Origin: Endothia cerciana
Lineage: Eukaryota; Ascomycota; Sordariomycetes; Diaporthales; Cryphonectriaceae
DNA length: 64,000 nucleotides
Direction of reading: 5' to 3'
Assembly: GCA_026119935.1 (NCBI GenBank)
Contig: JALRMH010000041.1
Coordinates: 62,001 to 126,000, forward strand
Shown: positions 54,301 through 64,000 of the stretch, piece by piece
Layout of the letters: each line of letters starts with the position of its first letter
Position numbering within the stretch: the first letter of the stretch is position 1
Translations under genes and position numbers: made by a program
The notes under the pieces: generated by a model
Databases searched by the model: none
What the model was told of the DNA's origin: nothing
The model's input: the letters and a program-made list of their open reading frames with translations, nothing else

Positions 54301-55886
54301 TGCATGCTTGATGTTAGCATTGCCCAGGCTGCATAGCCAGCTGCTACATGTACGTCCGCGTCTCATCCGCTTTGGATCGTTGTCGGTGAGAGGGCTGCAG
54401 CAGCAGCGCGTGAGGTGGCCCGTTTTGAGATTCAGCCAGCTCTATACGCGCAGGGACATAAAAAGGTTTGCTCGTGGTTTCGTGGATGGATGGAACAAAA
54501 GGGGTCAGGTTTGACCATGCCGAAGCCTCCCACATGTTGTAGTCTGTAGCCTTTGTTTCGCATGGTGCCCTTGGGGGGTTTTTGTAGGTCATTGACCCCG
54601 TTCTAGGGGAAGGGTTCGTAGCTGTAAATAATAGATACCGGCGCTTTCTGTGACAAGGCACATAAAGGTCTGTGTAAGATTGGGGAGCGCATGAAACCAG
54701 GTTGGAAAGATGAAGGTTGCGGTCCGACGACTTTCTTCACGGCTGTCAGAGGTGATGTAGAAAAATGGATTTGCTGGTCTAGAATAGCATGTTCGGCCGG
54801 GGGGGGATGAACGTATCAAGCGGCATCCGTACGCGAAAGACTCAGGAGTCTGAAGTTGGCTCTATTCATGAAACTCTGATTAAGTCTTAATAGAGCATGA
54901 CTTGCTAGAGGGTTGATATTTCGCTGTTCCCCACCTGCTGTAGCTCTGGAGGAGTTTTCCGACCTTCTGGATTTTCTCTCTGATACTTCTCATTACTGCC
55001 AACCCGTACTAGATTGATCTCTGTTTTTATACATATGATTTGAACGGAACCCCATGGCTAGTTATCGGCAGACCTCCCAAACCATGACCCGTCGCTATGG
55101 AGGGATGATGGATGGACAGATCATGATCACGCGGAAGATCACCTTTCACACAGAGCGATGGCATGCTCAGATCTAATGTTATACATAGCTCGAGTAATGG
55201 GATCCTGAGAAACTAGAAATCATCTTGTTTCTAAGTGACTGATGTCTCGTCCGTCTTGTGCTCGAGTGTATCGAAGAGCAAAACATATTTACAAAGGAGC
55301 TGCCCCTATCAAGAGGAAGACCTACTCATGGATGAGGTAGATGGTGACTTGAAGCTGGTCGTTTGAGGTGGTCTTCACGGACAACCGCTCCGCGGCAGTA
55401 AAGAGTAGAGCGACGCACCGTTGCAAGAACAGATCCTTGTAAAACCTGCAACATCGTTCGATTTCTACCAAGTGTGACCGGCCGCCTGAAGTCTGCCGGC
55501 AGGTAAAGAAAGAGGGGCCAGTGACTGCGCATTCAGACCTGCCTCCAGCGCTGTGGCCAACTCGACTCGCAAATCCCACCCTTCCTAGATTTGTTTCTCA
55601 TATTGACTAGAGTACTTGCCTGCTGTTGACCGAATTCTTGTGGCATCCAGCCTAGACTGTTCACGCCGGGGAGGTCGTTGGGAAGATCAGTCTCAACCAG
55701 CTCAACATCAATCCCCACCTGAACTGGATAGACAGAAACGCCTCACAGACTTCAGAAAGATCGTTCGTTGTTGGTCCTCGCCATGCGTATTCTAACCCCC
55801 TCCCCCCCGGCGCACATGCGTCTGTCTATCCATTATGACCTGTATGTACAACATCTTCCCACATTTCATGCTCTTGACTCCGTCTA
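51316..55886. other. 4.6-kb stretch without supported genes
   Basis: Upstream of the peptide transporter and downstream of the SEC14-like gene. Many short frames on both strands, none with domains. Two adjacent minus-strand frames near 55322-55740 (one containing DLPNDLPGVNSLGWMPQEFG) read somewhat like protein and may be a remnant, but I cannot name it. The region near 54850-55320 is AT-rich. Confidence 0.45.
51471..51481 (-). promoter_or_regulatory. Overlapping CCAAT and TATA-like element upstream of PTR2
   Basis: On the minus strand CCAATATAACT joins a CCAAT box and a TATAA-like sequence about 155 bp before the proposed ATG. A promoter role is suggested by position only. Confidence 0.35.
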
Positions 55887-57545
55887 TCATGATGCGACCA
55901 CAGGCTTCCCGTTGGGGATCGTCTCCACCTCACCAGTCTTGTCCGATACGGCGGCATCGACATGGTTTGTCTCCTCGTCCTTATCCTGTAGAGACAGATT
56001 CTGGACGCCCTGAACCTCCGTGACCAGCGGCTGCTCGGGCGCGTCCTGGAACTCCTCGTCCGTGGGCGACTTGACCTCAGGTACTGACACCTCCTTCCCG
56101 CCGTCCGTCACGGCCGGCGCGGCTGCCGGCCCAGTCGTGTCTGCCGCCTCGCCCCCAGCAGGGACATCGGCCGGCGCCTGCTCGAGCTTGCCCTCGGCGG
56201 CCTCCGCGGGCGCAGACCTCACGGCATTGCCATTCGCCAGGGGCGCCTCTTCCTCCTCCTCCTCCCCGCCTGGGAAGGCTACCGGTATCGTGCAGACCCT
56301 CTCGTTCCTCTGCTGCTTGTTCACGCTGCCCCTCGCGAGACACTCCAGCCTCTTGCCGCCGTCGATGGGCACCCAGTACACCGGGCCCTTGGGGAACTCG
56401 GTGTAGCCGTTCTCCCAGGTCGCAAGCGCCTTGATCTTGGGGTCGAGGTTGGGCATCTCGCACCAGTTGAAGTCGAGCTTGCCGCCGTACTGCTTCGGGA
56501 TGTTCTCGATGTCGATGAAGGAGGTGAGGGTGGGGAGGACCTCGGAGTGGGAGAGCACGAAGATCTTGGAGACGGTGACGGGGTCGAACCAGCGCTTGAT
56601 CCAGCCCCACACGGTCGTGAAGAAGATGGGCGCGCCGATGATCTACAAGAGAAACATTTCCCCGTCAGCCGTGTCCACCGGGGGGGGGGGGGCATTTTGC
56701 CTCGTCCGTGCTGGCAGTGGGGGTTGGGAAGGGAGGGGCCCGGAAGGGGGGGGGGGGGAAGAGGCTCTAGGCCTCCAGAAACTCACGAATATCCTGTCCA
56801 GCGTCTCGGGATAGTGCGCCGTCGCCAGCTCGCTGGCGGCCTGCATGTGGCCCTTCAGGTTCCAGTACCCCCTCAGGCTCACCCCGCTGACGTCGACAAT
56901 GTTTGTGCTCAGCGTGATCGGGGTGCGCTCGTGCTCCCGGTCCGTGAGCTGGGTGCACAGCGGCTGGGCGAAGCGCGTCAGGTTCTCGTACAGGGCGAAC
57001 AGGCGGATCAGCTTGGCGGGTGTCTTGCCGTCGTGCGCGGCCTTGCTGTACGTGGTGCCCACGGACTTCTCGTACGCGGAGACCGTCTTGGGGTCGAGGT
57101 GCCTGATCTCGAACAGGTACACGGGGATGCCGCGCCTGTCCCGGCGGCCGGTCCACTGCGGGTAGAGGCGGCGGCTCTGCTCGTACGCGTCGACGTCGAT
57201 GGTGTCGTACAACACGTCGAGTTGGATGGCGGCGCGCCACCGCTCGGTGTCGCTGAACTGCCTGTACGCGTCGGCCACGGCCCACCTGCGGGCGCGCAGG
57301 AAGCGCAGCAGCACCGTGTCGTCGTGCGACGGCGGGGGGCCCGGCCGGTACAGGTCCTTGGAGGCCAGGAGGGCCTTGAACTCGACGAAGGCGGCCTCCT
57401 CGTCCGCGGTGAGGTGCCCTATGTGCCCGTGGGGGTAGCCATACTCGATGGCGCCCTTGACGGCGCCGGCGCTCTTCACGGAGGACCTGGAGTGGGTCTT
57501 TGTTGTCGAGCCGGCGGTCGCGGACTCGATCGAGGGACGTGCCAT
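55887..57545 (-). CDS. SEC14-like CRAL-TRIO lipid-transfer protein
   Basis: A cytosolic phosphatidylinositol/phosphatidylcholine transfer protein of the Sec14 superfamily, expected to move or present lipids at Golgi or plasma membranes. Exons 57545-56787 and 56642-55887 give 504 residues; the start is MARPSIESATAG. The CRAL-TRIO N-terminal helices (HLTADEEAAFVEFKALL, TVLLRFLRARRWAVADAY) lie at about 43-100. The lipid-binding domain runs to about 335, with ERWRAAIQLDVLYD, LCTQLTDREHE, IVDVSGVSLRGYW and YPETLDRIF-IIGAPIFF across the splice site. IPKQYGG and LDFNW end the fold. The last 150 residues are a disordered, acidic, Ala/Glu/Pro-rich tail, longer than in yeast Sec14. The 144-nt intron carries two long G runs on the plus strand. 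It resembles fungal Sec14 paralogues with tails rather than the essential core protein. Confidence 0.92.
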
Positions 57546-58175
57546 GGCTAGCGAGCGGGCGGGGAGAGGAGAGGAGAGGAGAGGAGAGGGGGGCCCGGAG
57601 TAGGTACAACCAGCACACCAGCAGGTGGCACTAGGGAGGAAAGGGTTCACGGGTGTAGATGAAGTTTTGGAGAATGCCTGTCGGCCTCGGTGAACAGCGT
57701 TGACTGCGACGCGGGTGCGACAAGGACGCGAGGAGTTTTACAGGCACAGGAACACGGTCTCCTCCAGCAGGCGCATGAGGTCATCAAGAGAAGAGGAGGA
57801 TTACTAGGTGGGTGGGAGGACCGGAGGAGCTAGACCGACCGACCGGCCGGCCAAGACGTGCGTAGGTAAATTGCGGAATATTGCGAAGGGCCTTCGGAGT
57901 TTGGGCTGAGTGCGAGAGACGCAAAGACGAGACGCTTTCGGCCTGGGCAGCTGAGCCGGGACCACTTGACCGACCAACACCCCCTCCGCCGCCACTTTTT
58001 GTTCCCCCCTCCGTGGTGGAAATTGTCCCTCCCCCAGGCTCACCGAGAAACGGGGGGAGGATCTGGGCCCCTGGGAGGTCAGATGCGCGCATTGCATCGC
58101 TCGTGCATATAGAGAGATATGCACTGCCATGCAGGATGACCAAGATGATGAACATGCAAGAGGCCCGAACTGCCT

Positions 58176-58197
58176 CACACACACACACACACACACA

Positions 58198-58229
<32 letters not shown>
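58176..58229. repeat. Compound (CA)n-(TC)n microsatellite
   Basis: About twelve CA units switch directly to about fourteen TC units, followed by a degenerate TCTG tail to about 58248. Confidence 0.95.
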
Positions 58230-58233
<4 letters not shown>

Positions 58234-58486
58234 GTCCGTCTGTCTGTCGAGATACACCTTGACATCCCCTCCCCTAACTGACGAGCTCATCCGCACCTGT
58301 CCGCGCATGTTCTTTTAAGGTCCAAAGAGGCTGGGTATATAGGGGAATGGATGAGTTTTGTCTGTATAATTAGCAAAATCCCTTCATGACGTCAAAACCG
58401 GCCCGGGCCCGGAGCCACGGGATTTGGTGGTCGAGGCTTTAAATCTCCGGTCCCGAGGTGGTGTTTTTTTTTTTTTGTGGGGAGGT

Positions 58487-58508
58487 TCTTTCTTTCTTTC
58501 TTTCTTTC
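58487..58508. repeat. (TTTC)n tract with flanking T and G homopolymers
   Basis: Five or so TTTC units, preceded by a long T run near 58463 and followed by a T run and a G run to about 58530. Confidence 0.85.
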
Positions 58509-59462
58509 TTTTTTTTTGGGGGGGGGGGGGCGGAGTGGTTCGGGAGGCGGGGGCGTGGGTTAGGTCTCCTCGTAACGATCCGAGGAACTTTAACTTTGTG
58601 TTTCAACCTCGTCAGGTCTCCCTCGTCATAACACGCCCCTTGCTCGCCCTGCTTGCCTACACAGCTCTACTCTCAAATAGTGCCTACCCAAATCTAGCCT
58701 ACCTAGCGGACTGGATCGTCGTGACAACCCCCCACCCCGTTGTGCTAGAGACTGCTTCACCTCGAGATACCATCCGATGCCTCTTCGTCCCCCGTCCCCC
58801 TTCCCCCTTCCCCTTTCCGGTCATGTCTCGCGTCTGGCTCCCAGTGCCTCTCCTCGCCAGGTATCCACAGCTGTGCCGTCTGCCGTGCGTGTCCGTCCCA
58901 AGAGAGCCCGCGCAATGTGTCGACATTTGCTGCTCTGGTCGGCCTGTGCATGCTGGCCCAGCTGGTGCCCGAGGGCGGTAAGGCTTTGACAACCTCGACC
59001 GTAAATGTGTGATGCGAGACATACTAGATTTATTGGAATGTAATGGGCTGCATGCCTTAAATGCAATTCTATCTCTATTTTTTTTTCTCTAGTTGTTGCC
59101 CCTTCTACTCGACCACTGAGGTGTAGCATGCGCTCCGCGCCTGTAGGGAGCGGGATCACGATATCCGCCTTGGTTTCCGCGCTCGAGACTCTCGGCGCCA
59201 GCTTTGGAGACGGACGCGCGCGGGTCGGAGACTCTCAGTATCGCGAGATCGTGACTGCTCCGTATAAGTCTATTCGACTCGGAATGATCACTAGGCAAGC
59301 AACAGGCGCAATGCCCCCGGAGCCGGACGCTGAGTCATGTGCTGGACTGCCTTCCTGCCCTCGCCACCGTGTCTGTATACGGGCGGCCTGCTCCGGTCAT
59401 CTCTTCGCCCGAGATCCTCCTTCTTGGACAACCTTGATTTTGCTCTCCTCGGAGGAGGAGGC

Positions 59463-60179
59463 TCACCGGCCCCTGTCCCCAACCGCGCCACCATCCCCCG
59501 GGGCTGCCGGCGTCGTATGGCCCCCCCTCCTCCTCCACTCCTTGACGCCGCGCTCCAGCTCCCCCCACGCCACGCCGTCCCTGACGAGGCACATCGTGAC
59601 GCCCAGGGCCTCTGTGTCCCTGTTCCTGCTCTCGTCGTCGAAGAAGAGGAACTCCTCGTACGGCAGGCCGGTCTCCTTATGCAGCCTCTGCATGTGGGTG
59701 ACTTTGGAGCCCGGGTAGATCTGCAGCCCGGCGTCGAAGACGTCGACGGCCCTCCGCGCCTTGCCGGACCCCCTCCTGCCGCCCTCCTGCGCCGGCGGCG
59801 GCGGGGGCACGTGGAGCAGCCTGAGCACGTCCCTCGCCAGGTCCGGGGCGGAGGTCCGGCTGGCTACGCCGACCCTGACGCCCAGCTGCGGCAGGGCGCA
59901 GAGGATGGCGGGGACGTCCCCGTAGAAGGCGAACTCCTCGCCGGTCCTGTCGACGCAGGCGGTGTTGTTGCTCCCCGGGGCGGTCTTCACGGCGCCGTTG
60001 ACGTGGGTGTCGACCCAGAAGGGCCAGAGGGTGTAGTCGAGGTCGAAGACGACGAGCTTGGGGAGGGGGCCGCCATCGGTCAGGGAGGGAGGCAGGGAGA
60101 GTGACACGGGGGCGGAGGCGTTCGTCGAGCCGGAGGAGACGGAGGGGAAGGTCGCGGACTTGACGAGCTTCTTGGGCAT
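59463..60179 (-). CDS. Magnesium-dependent phosphatase-1 (MDP-1) homologue, HAD superfamily
   Basis: A small haloacid-dehalogenase-type phosphatase, in other organisms able to act on protein tyrosine or sugar phosphates; the biological substrate is unclear. Intronless, 238 residues from ATG 60179. The catalytic motif I is FDLDYT (45-50), with nucleophile Asp and acid/base Asp two residues later, followed by LWPFWVDTHV, a strong MDP-1 signature. Motif II is VASRTSAPDLARDVL. The late motif FLFFDDESRNRD supplies the magnesium-binding acidic pair. A Pro/Gly-rich insertion (PPPPPAQEGGRRGSG) sits between motif II and III, and the C-terminal tail is Gly/Arg-rich and probably disordered. The protein is slightly longer than animal MDP-1. 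Confidence 0.92.
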   Translation of the reverse strand: MPKKLVKSATFPSVSSGSTNASAPVSLSLPPSLTDGGPLPKLVVFDLDYTLWPFWVDTHVNGAVKTAPGSNNTACVDRTGEEFAFYGDVPAILCALPQLGVRVGVASRTSAPDLARDVLRLLHVPPPPPAQEGGRRGSGKARRAVDVFDAGLQIYPGSKVTHMQRLHKETGLPYEEFLFFDDESRNRDTEALGVTMCLVRDGVAWGELERGVKEWRRRGGHTTPAAPGDGGAVGDRGR

Positions 60180-61171
60180 CGTCGGCCGGCCACGAGGGAG
60201 AGTTCGGGGGCAGGTAGGATGGTGGCGGTGAGGAGGATCCTGACGACGAGGAGCAGAGCAGGACGTATGATAGCCACGGCGAGCCGGGGAGGAGCTGGCG
60301 GGGAATCGAAGTGAGGAAGAAGAAAAATCGTGAAGGATACGATGTTCAATGCTCGGCGAGGATAGAGATGATGATATGTGGGAGAAATGGATTTCGCCTA
60401 CGTCAGACTCGATGGCAGGGGTCCTTATCAGGGCTTATCAGAGAAAAGCATGGTCTGTCCCCTAACCCTGTCTCCTAACCCTGACACCACGGAACCTCCG
60501 GATCTGAGGCTGCGTTTGAGTACCACGGTAATTACTAGTACTATGTACCATGTGATTATCCGACCCACCTCGCGCCCTCCTCCGCTTCGTAGCCTCTCCA
60601 CCTTGGCTTGGGACCACAAGAGCGGAGAGGAGGTGAGGAGGATGTTGGAGAAGACGGTCAAATATTTCTCCCAGGCGGCCTAGGCATCTGTGCTGAGGCG
60701 GCTGGCGCACCCGGATTTACGGCTGGCCTCGATGCACAACTGCCGTCTCGCCTGCTACGGAGCAATAGTATCATGCCCATTCATTCACTCCAGCTGGTGG
60801 TGCACTCGACATTTGCTACTATGTATACGGCACCTGCGCGTGGAGGTTCCCCACAAGGAACCCCGCGATGATGGGCTGGAGACTACTGGTGTTGGCACTG
60901 ATTAGACGTTGCGGCATGGAGGGTTTTCAGCGGGTCTTCACGAACATATAAATCTAGCCTCCGAGACAATCGTGGCTCACCTCACGTTATAACCCCCCTG
61001 GGTATTACCTCCTGCTGCTCCCCCTCCGGAGAACCATCTCAGCGCCTCCCGTAGACGGCATCCCTAGGACAGAACAAATCATCGTGCAATACCAATACCG
61101 CCGAGTGGCTTCAGAGCTCCAACCTCGTTGTACATGACTGCTTGAGAGGCTGAGTCCCCCAGCTGTCCATC
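60180..61171. other. Divergent promoter region between MDP-1 and extradiol dioxygenase
   Basis: About 1 kb with no supported gene. It contains a TATA-like element (listed) and a TAGTACTATGTACCATG stretch at about 60534 matching short words seen elsewhere in the window. Confidence 0.5.
60945..60953 (+). promoter_or_regulatory. TATA-like box upstream of the extradiol dioxygenase
   Basis: CATATAAAT, about 220 bp before the ATG at 61172. It is the best TATA match in this promoter. Confidence 0.4.
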
Positions 61172-62316
61172 ATGGCGAGCGACGCCCCCAGGAAGATCCA
61201 GTTATCCCGCATCTCCCATGTCTACTACAGATACAGGCCTGAAGCTGTTGATGCAGCACGCCTCTTCATGGAGGACTTCGGCTTCTTTGAGGCCAGCCGC
61301 GAAGGGTCCCGCACATACTACCGCGGCTACGGCACCGAGCCCTTTGTGCTGTGCGTCGAGGCCTCCGCGGAGACAAGCTTCGGCGGTGCCGCGTTCGCCG
61401 TCGACTCCCTGGAGGAGCTCGAGAGGGCGAGCAAGGTCCTGCCGAAGGAGGCCAGGGCTACCGATGTGTACGAGATGAAGGGCGCGCCAGGCGGAGGGAA
61501 GTGCGTTACCTTCTACGACCCCGTGGACGACTTCCCGTTCCACCTGGTCTGGGGCCAGGAGGCGGTGGAGCCGATCAGCCTCGGGCTTCCCGAGCCGAAG
61601 CCCAACTTCGTGAGTAAAGTCCTGCTGGCTTCTGCCATTGCTAGATGTGGCGGCCCCCCTCCCTATCTTTCCCCGGTTGTGGCACCACGACCTGACAGGA
61701 CATGACAGCCCGACAAGCAGAACCGCGGCGTCAACCAGACCCAGCGCTTCCAGAAGAAGCCCGCGCCCGTCCACAAGCTCGGCCACTTCGGGTTGTGCGT
61801 CACGGACTACAAGAGGTGCTACGAGTTCTACTCGACCTACTTCAACCTCTACCCCTCGGAGCTCATCCACAATGACGCCGGCGAGGACGTGACCGTCTTC
61901 TACCGCCTGGACAAGGGCGACGAGAGGGTCGACCACCACTGCTTCTTCTTCTTCGAGGGGCCCCGCGCGCCCCACGTCCACCACAGCAGCTTCGAGACGC
62001 ACGACTTCAACGCACAGGTGCTAGGCCACGACTGGCTCCGGCACAAGGGCTACGAGAACTGCTGGGGCGTCGGGAGGCACATCATGGGGAGCCAGATCTT
62101 TGACTACTGGTTCGACCCGAGCAGGTTCATACTGGAGCACTACGTGGACGGCGACCTGCTGGACAAGAACTACCCGACTCAGCATACCAAGGCGAGCCCG
62201 GACAATCTGCATGTCTGGGGTGAGTCTGCTTTATGGCCCCGTCGCGGTATTCAGCCTGGGTTGTGCTGACATTTCTCAAAACAGGGCCCGACCTGCCGCC
62301 GACATTCCTGACATGA
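61172..62316 (+). CDS. Two-domain extradiol (meta-cleaving) dioxygenase, VOC superfamily
   Basis: A catechol-type ring-cleaving dioxygenase of the glyoxalase/VOC fold, related to bacterial 2,3-dihydroxybiphenyl and homoprotocatechuate dioxygenases. Exons 61172-61609, 61709-62219 and 62285-62316 give 326 residues; the last exon is only 32 nt. The N-terminal VOC domain (about 12-135) lacks metal ligands. The C-terminal domain has the metal site: His172 in LGHFGLC, His237 or His238 in HVHHSSFE, and Glu289 in FILEHY, the expected His-His-Glu triad. The conserved DPSRFILEHYVDGD block follows FDYW. No signal peptide, so cytosolic. In fungi meta-cleavage is less common than ortho-cleavage, so the substrate is uncertain. 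A dead acyl-CoA dehydrogenase lies convergently just downstream. Confidence 0.9.
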
Positions 62317-62423
62317 ACGAGATTGTCCACAGGCCTCGCAGCTGAACTATCTGGCAGGGATTCACTATGACAGGGCGGGGACCCCCTCCGGCAATCCTTT
62401 CTGCTTTACATGTTCACAGCAGT

Positions 62424-63312
62424 TTATTTGTTTGTCTCAACCGGACCGTATGTCGACGCCCACAGCTCATATGTCGGCGAGAGCATGAGTTGCTGCATGT
62501 GCCGCCTCCTGACACCCACATTCCCTAAATTCACGATCGAAAGCACCATGGCATTGTTGAGGAGATCTCCAACTGGCTGATCGGCATCATATGCCATACT
62601 GTTGGACGTGACAATCATTGGTTAGCAACGCACGTTTCAGGAGACGTTCGGTCTTATGCAGCAGGGCAGAAATTTGAAGCAGACTGTCTAGCTTACATCC
62701 CCATCGCCTTGATGGCATCTGTGACGGCCTTGACCGCAGCCTCGCTAGAGTAGACCTTGGCGCCATGGCGAGCCCCCGGCGCGCGTCGGTAGTCTCCCGG
62801 CCCATTCGCCAGGGTGTGTGCGGCCTTCCATGCCATGGCACGGCAGGCCTCGGCCTGTACCTTGATGTCTGAGGGTGTCGAAGGCCCCCGGCGGGCTGAC
62901 GTCGATATCCGCGCGCGCCACCAGAAGGATCATGACCGAGTCCTCCGGGTCGCCGCCGTCCACCGTGGAGGTGGGCGGGTTAGTGACGTCCCGGCAGACC
63001 ACGCACGACAGGTCGGCGCCCTTGAAGTCCCAACCAGACGAGTTGGTCGCCCAGATCTTTTCCCCGTTCAGCTCCCACTACCTGCCGCCGTCGACGAGCC
63101 AGGCGGTCGTGCCTGGCCCCAGGACGCCCTTCTCGGGGAAGTCAGCCACGCCCGCCGGGCTCGCTGAACACGAACGAGGCCAGGAGGGTACCCTCACGGC
63201 TGAGGAAGGGCTCGAGGGACCGCCGGGTCACGGGCTCCTGTACTATGTTGAGGGGCGTCACCCCCAGCCCCGTCGTGAGGACCGTGAGCGGGGACAAGAC
63301 CCATTGTTAACG
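62424..63312 (-). pseudogene. Acyl-CoA dehydrogenase pseudogene
   Basis: Decayed remnant of an acyl-CoA dehydrogenase family flavoenzyme. Reading the minus strand from about 63312: TVLTTGLGVTPLNIVQEPVT and FVFSEPGG, then a frameshift, ADFPEKGVLGPG and a nonsense codon where DGGR-WELNGEKIWATN should run on. DSVMILLVARADIDVSPPG follows, then an internal deletion with frame change near 62870. EACRAMAWKAAHTLANGPGDYRR and KVYSSEAAVKAVTDAIKAMG come next. An apparently intact intron (donor GTAAGC near 62697, acceptor CAACAG near 62601) joins DADQPVGDLLNN and the well-kept tail VGVRRRHMQQLML...WASTYG. The N-terminal domain is missing upstream. Several independent lesions make a functional enzyme impossible. 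Confidence 0.85.
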
Positions 63313-64000
63313 TTACGAGGTGGCTTGAAAAGATGAGGAGGGCCTCGGCGTCTGCCTAGATGATTAGTATCGTGCAGGAGCTGTCTACACAATCGAAATG
63401 GAAGATGTGTAAGATGAACGAGGCTGGCTGTGTAGGACTAACACATGTCTGAAGCCAACTCAGGAGAATTCTGGAAACCAACGCCAGGAATCAGGGATTG
63501 ATGCGCATGCAAATGGCACTTGATACTTCACGCCGGGTAACCAACTGATATTTGGGGCTGAAGTGGAAGAGCTGCTCTGGACAGTGCGGAGTATGTAGGC
63601 TTGGGCACCTGCGGCCCAGCAGGTCCAACAAGCCAAGTGCCTCGTGACAGACCGCCGCTCAGAAGTTCCGCACATAGGTATAGGTACTATCGGGTATCAT
63701 ACCCCCAACGGACCAGAGGATGGTCCACCAGAGGCCACCACGGACACAGAATTTCCCATCTCATATAATTTATTAATTTACGCTTAAAGAAGTAAAGGGT
63801 TCAGTTAATAGCTAAAGCCTTGAACCTGGTAAGATCATAAATCAAAGAAATATTCTAGTAATAATAATAATAATAATCATAATACTACTAAATCAAGGTT
63901 TGAAGAGAATAATACAGGAAGGAATAATAATTCTTATAATTCTAATAACAGTAGAAGATGAAAACCTGGTGATGCTGATAGACTGAGTTGAAGACATCGC
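63313..64000. other. AT-rich window edge
   Basis: From about 63750 the sequence turns strongly AT-rich, with an ATA/TAA tract (63858-63877) and many TA dinucleotides, like the decayed middle of the transposon. It is probably the edge of an RIP-affected repeat continuing outside the window; no terminal repeat or domain is visible. Confidence 0.45.
63858..63877. repeat. (TAA)n microsatellite
   Basis: About six TAA units within the AT-rich right edge. Confidence 0.85.

Larger units (their letters stand above)
57546..59462. other. Microsatellite-rich intergenic region
   Basis: About 1.9 kb upstream of the SEC14-like gene and downstream of the phosphatase gene. It contains GAGGA-type repeats at about 57560-57595, a compound CA/TC tract, and a T/TTTC/G tract (listed). 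No frame here is supported; the longer ones run through the simple repeats. Confidence 0.55.

Noticed and set aside
55322..55740. Two adjacent minus-strand frames that read partly like protein
   Set aside because: I cannot join them with good splice sites or assign a family; kept only as a possible remnant.
56547..57551. 334-codon plus-strand frame over the SEC14-like gene
   Set aside because: Antisense shadow of a clear CRAL-TRIO protein.
1..64000. tRNA genes, rRNA, CRISPR arrays
   Set aside because: Scanning for GGTTCGA-type B boxes with matching A boxes gave no complete tRNA. No rRNA or CRISPR-like repeat-spacer pattern was seen.

Overview
The window looks like nuclear DNA of a filamentous ascomycete (Pezizomycotina; a Sordariomycete is plausible but cannot be fixed from this sequence alone). 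The evidence is: many short spliceosomal introns (52-214 nt) with CTGAC/CTAAC-type branch sites close to the acceptor; intron-containing monocistronic genes; a CFEM-containing Pth11-type receptor; a Zn2Cys6 regulator; a Fot1/pogo-type transposon decayed by C:G to T:A changes typical of repeat-induced point mutation; and an AA9-type polysaccharide monooxygenase locus. There are no operons, CRISPR arrays, rRNA genes or recognisable tRNA genes. I assembled exon models by hand from reading frames and splice signals. Every intact model closes to a multiple of three.

Left part (0-19 kb), transport and metabolism: an anion:cation symporter-family MFS transporter (188-2289, -); a mitochondrial AFG1-like ATPase (2854-4757, -); a DHA2-type 14-TM drug/metabolite exporter (5820-7798, -) divergent from a Zn2Cys6 regulator (8566-11039, +), possibly a regulator-exporter pair; a sugar transporter (13913-15703, +) preceded by clustered CreA-like sites and a 31-bp palindrome; and a Baeyer-Villiger-type flavin monooxygenase (16334-18518, -).

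Middle (19-42 kb): a complete 1.86-kb Fot1/pogo element with perfect 53-bp inverted repeats and a dead transposase; a secreted protein with three chitin-binding hevein modules; a secreted Pro/Ser/Gly/Thr repeat protein with a Kex2-like site; a second 14-TM MFS exporter with a GC-AG intron; an unrecognised 1356-residue membrane-anchored coiled-coil protein with two internal repeat families; then about 7 kb with no gene I can support.

Right part (42-64 kb): the CFEM/Pth11-like receptor; a DszC-like flavoprotein of the acyl-CoA dehydrogenase fold; a frameshifted AA9 polysaccharide monooxygenase; a PTR2-type peptide transporter with a probable 4-nt first coding exon; a SEC14/CRAL-TRIO lipid-transfer protein; a magnesium-dependent phosphatase-1 homologue; a two-domain extradiol dioxygenase; and a decayed acyl-CoA dehydrogenase, then AT-rich DNA to the edge.

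No backbone synthase (PKS, NRPS, terpene cyclase) is present, so this is not a secondary-metabolite cluster. The general theme is accessory uptake/efflux, oxidative catabolism and secreted wall-active proteins, set between repeat-scarred, gene-poor stretches.
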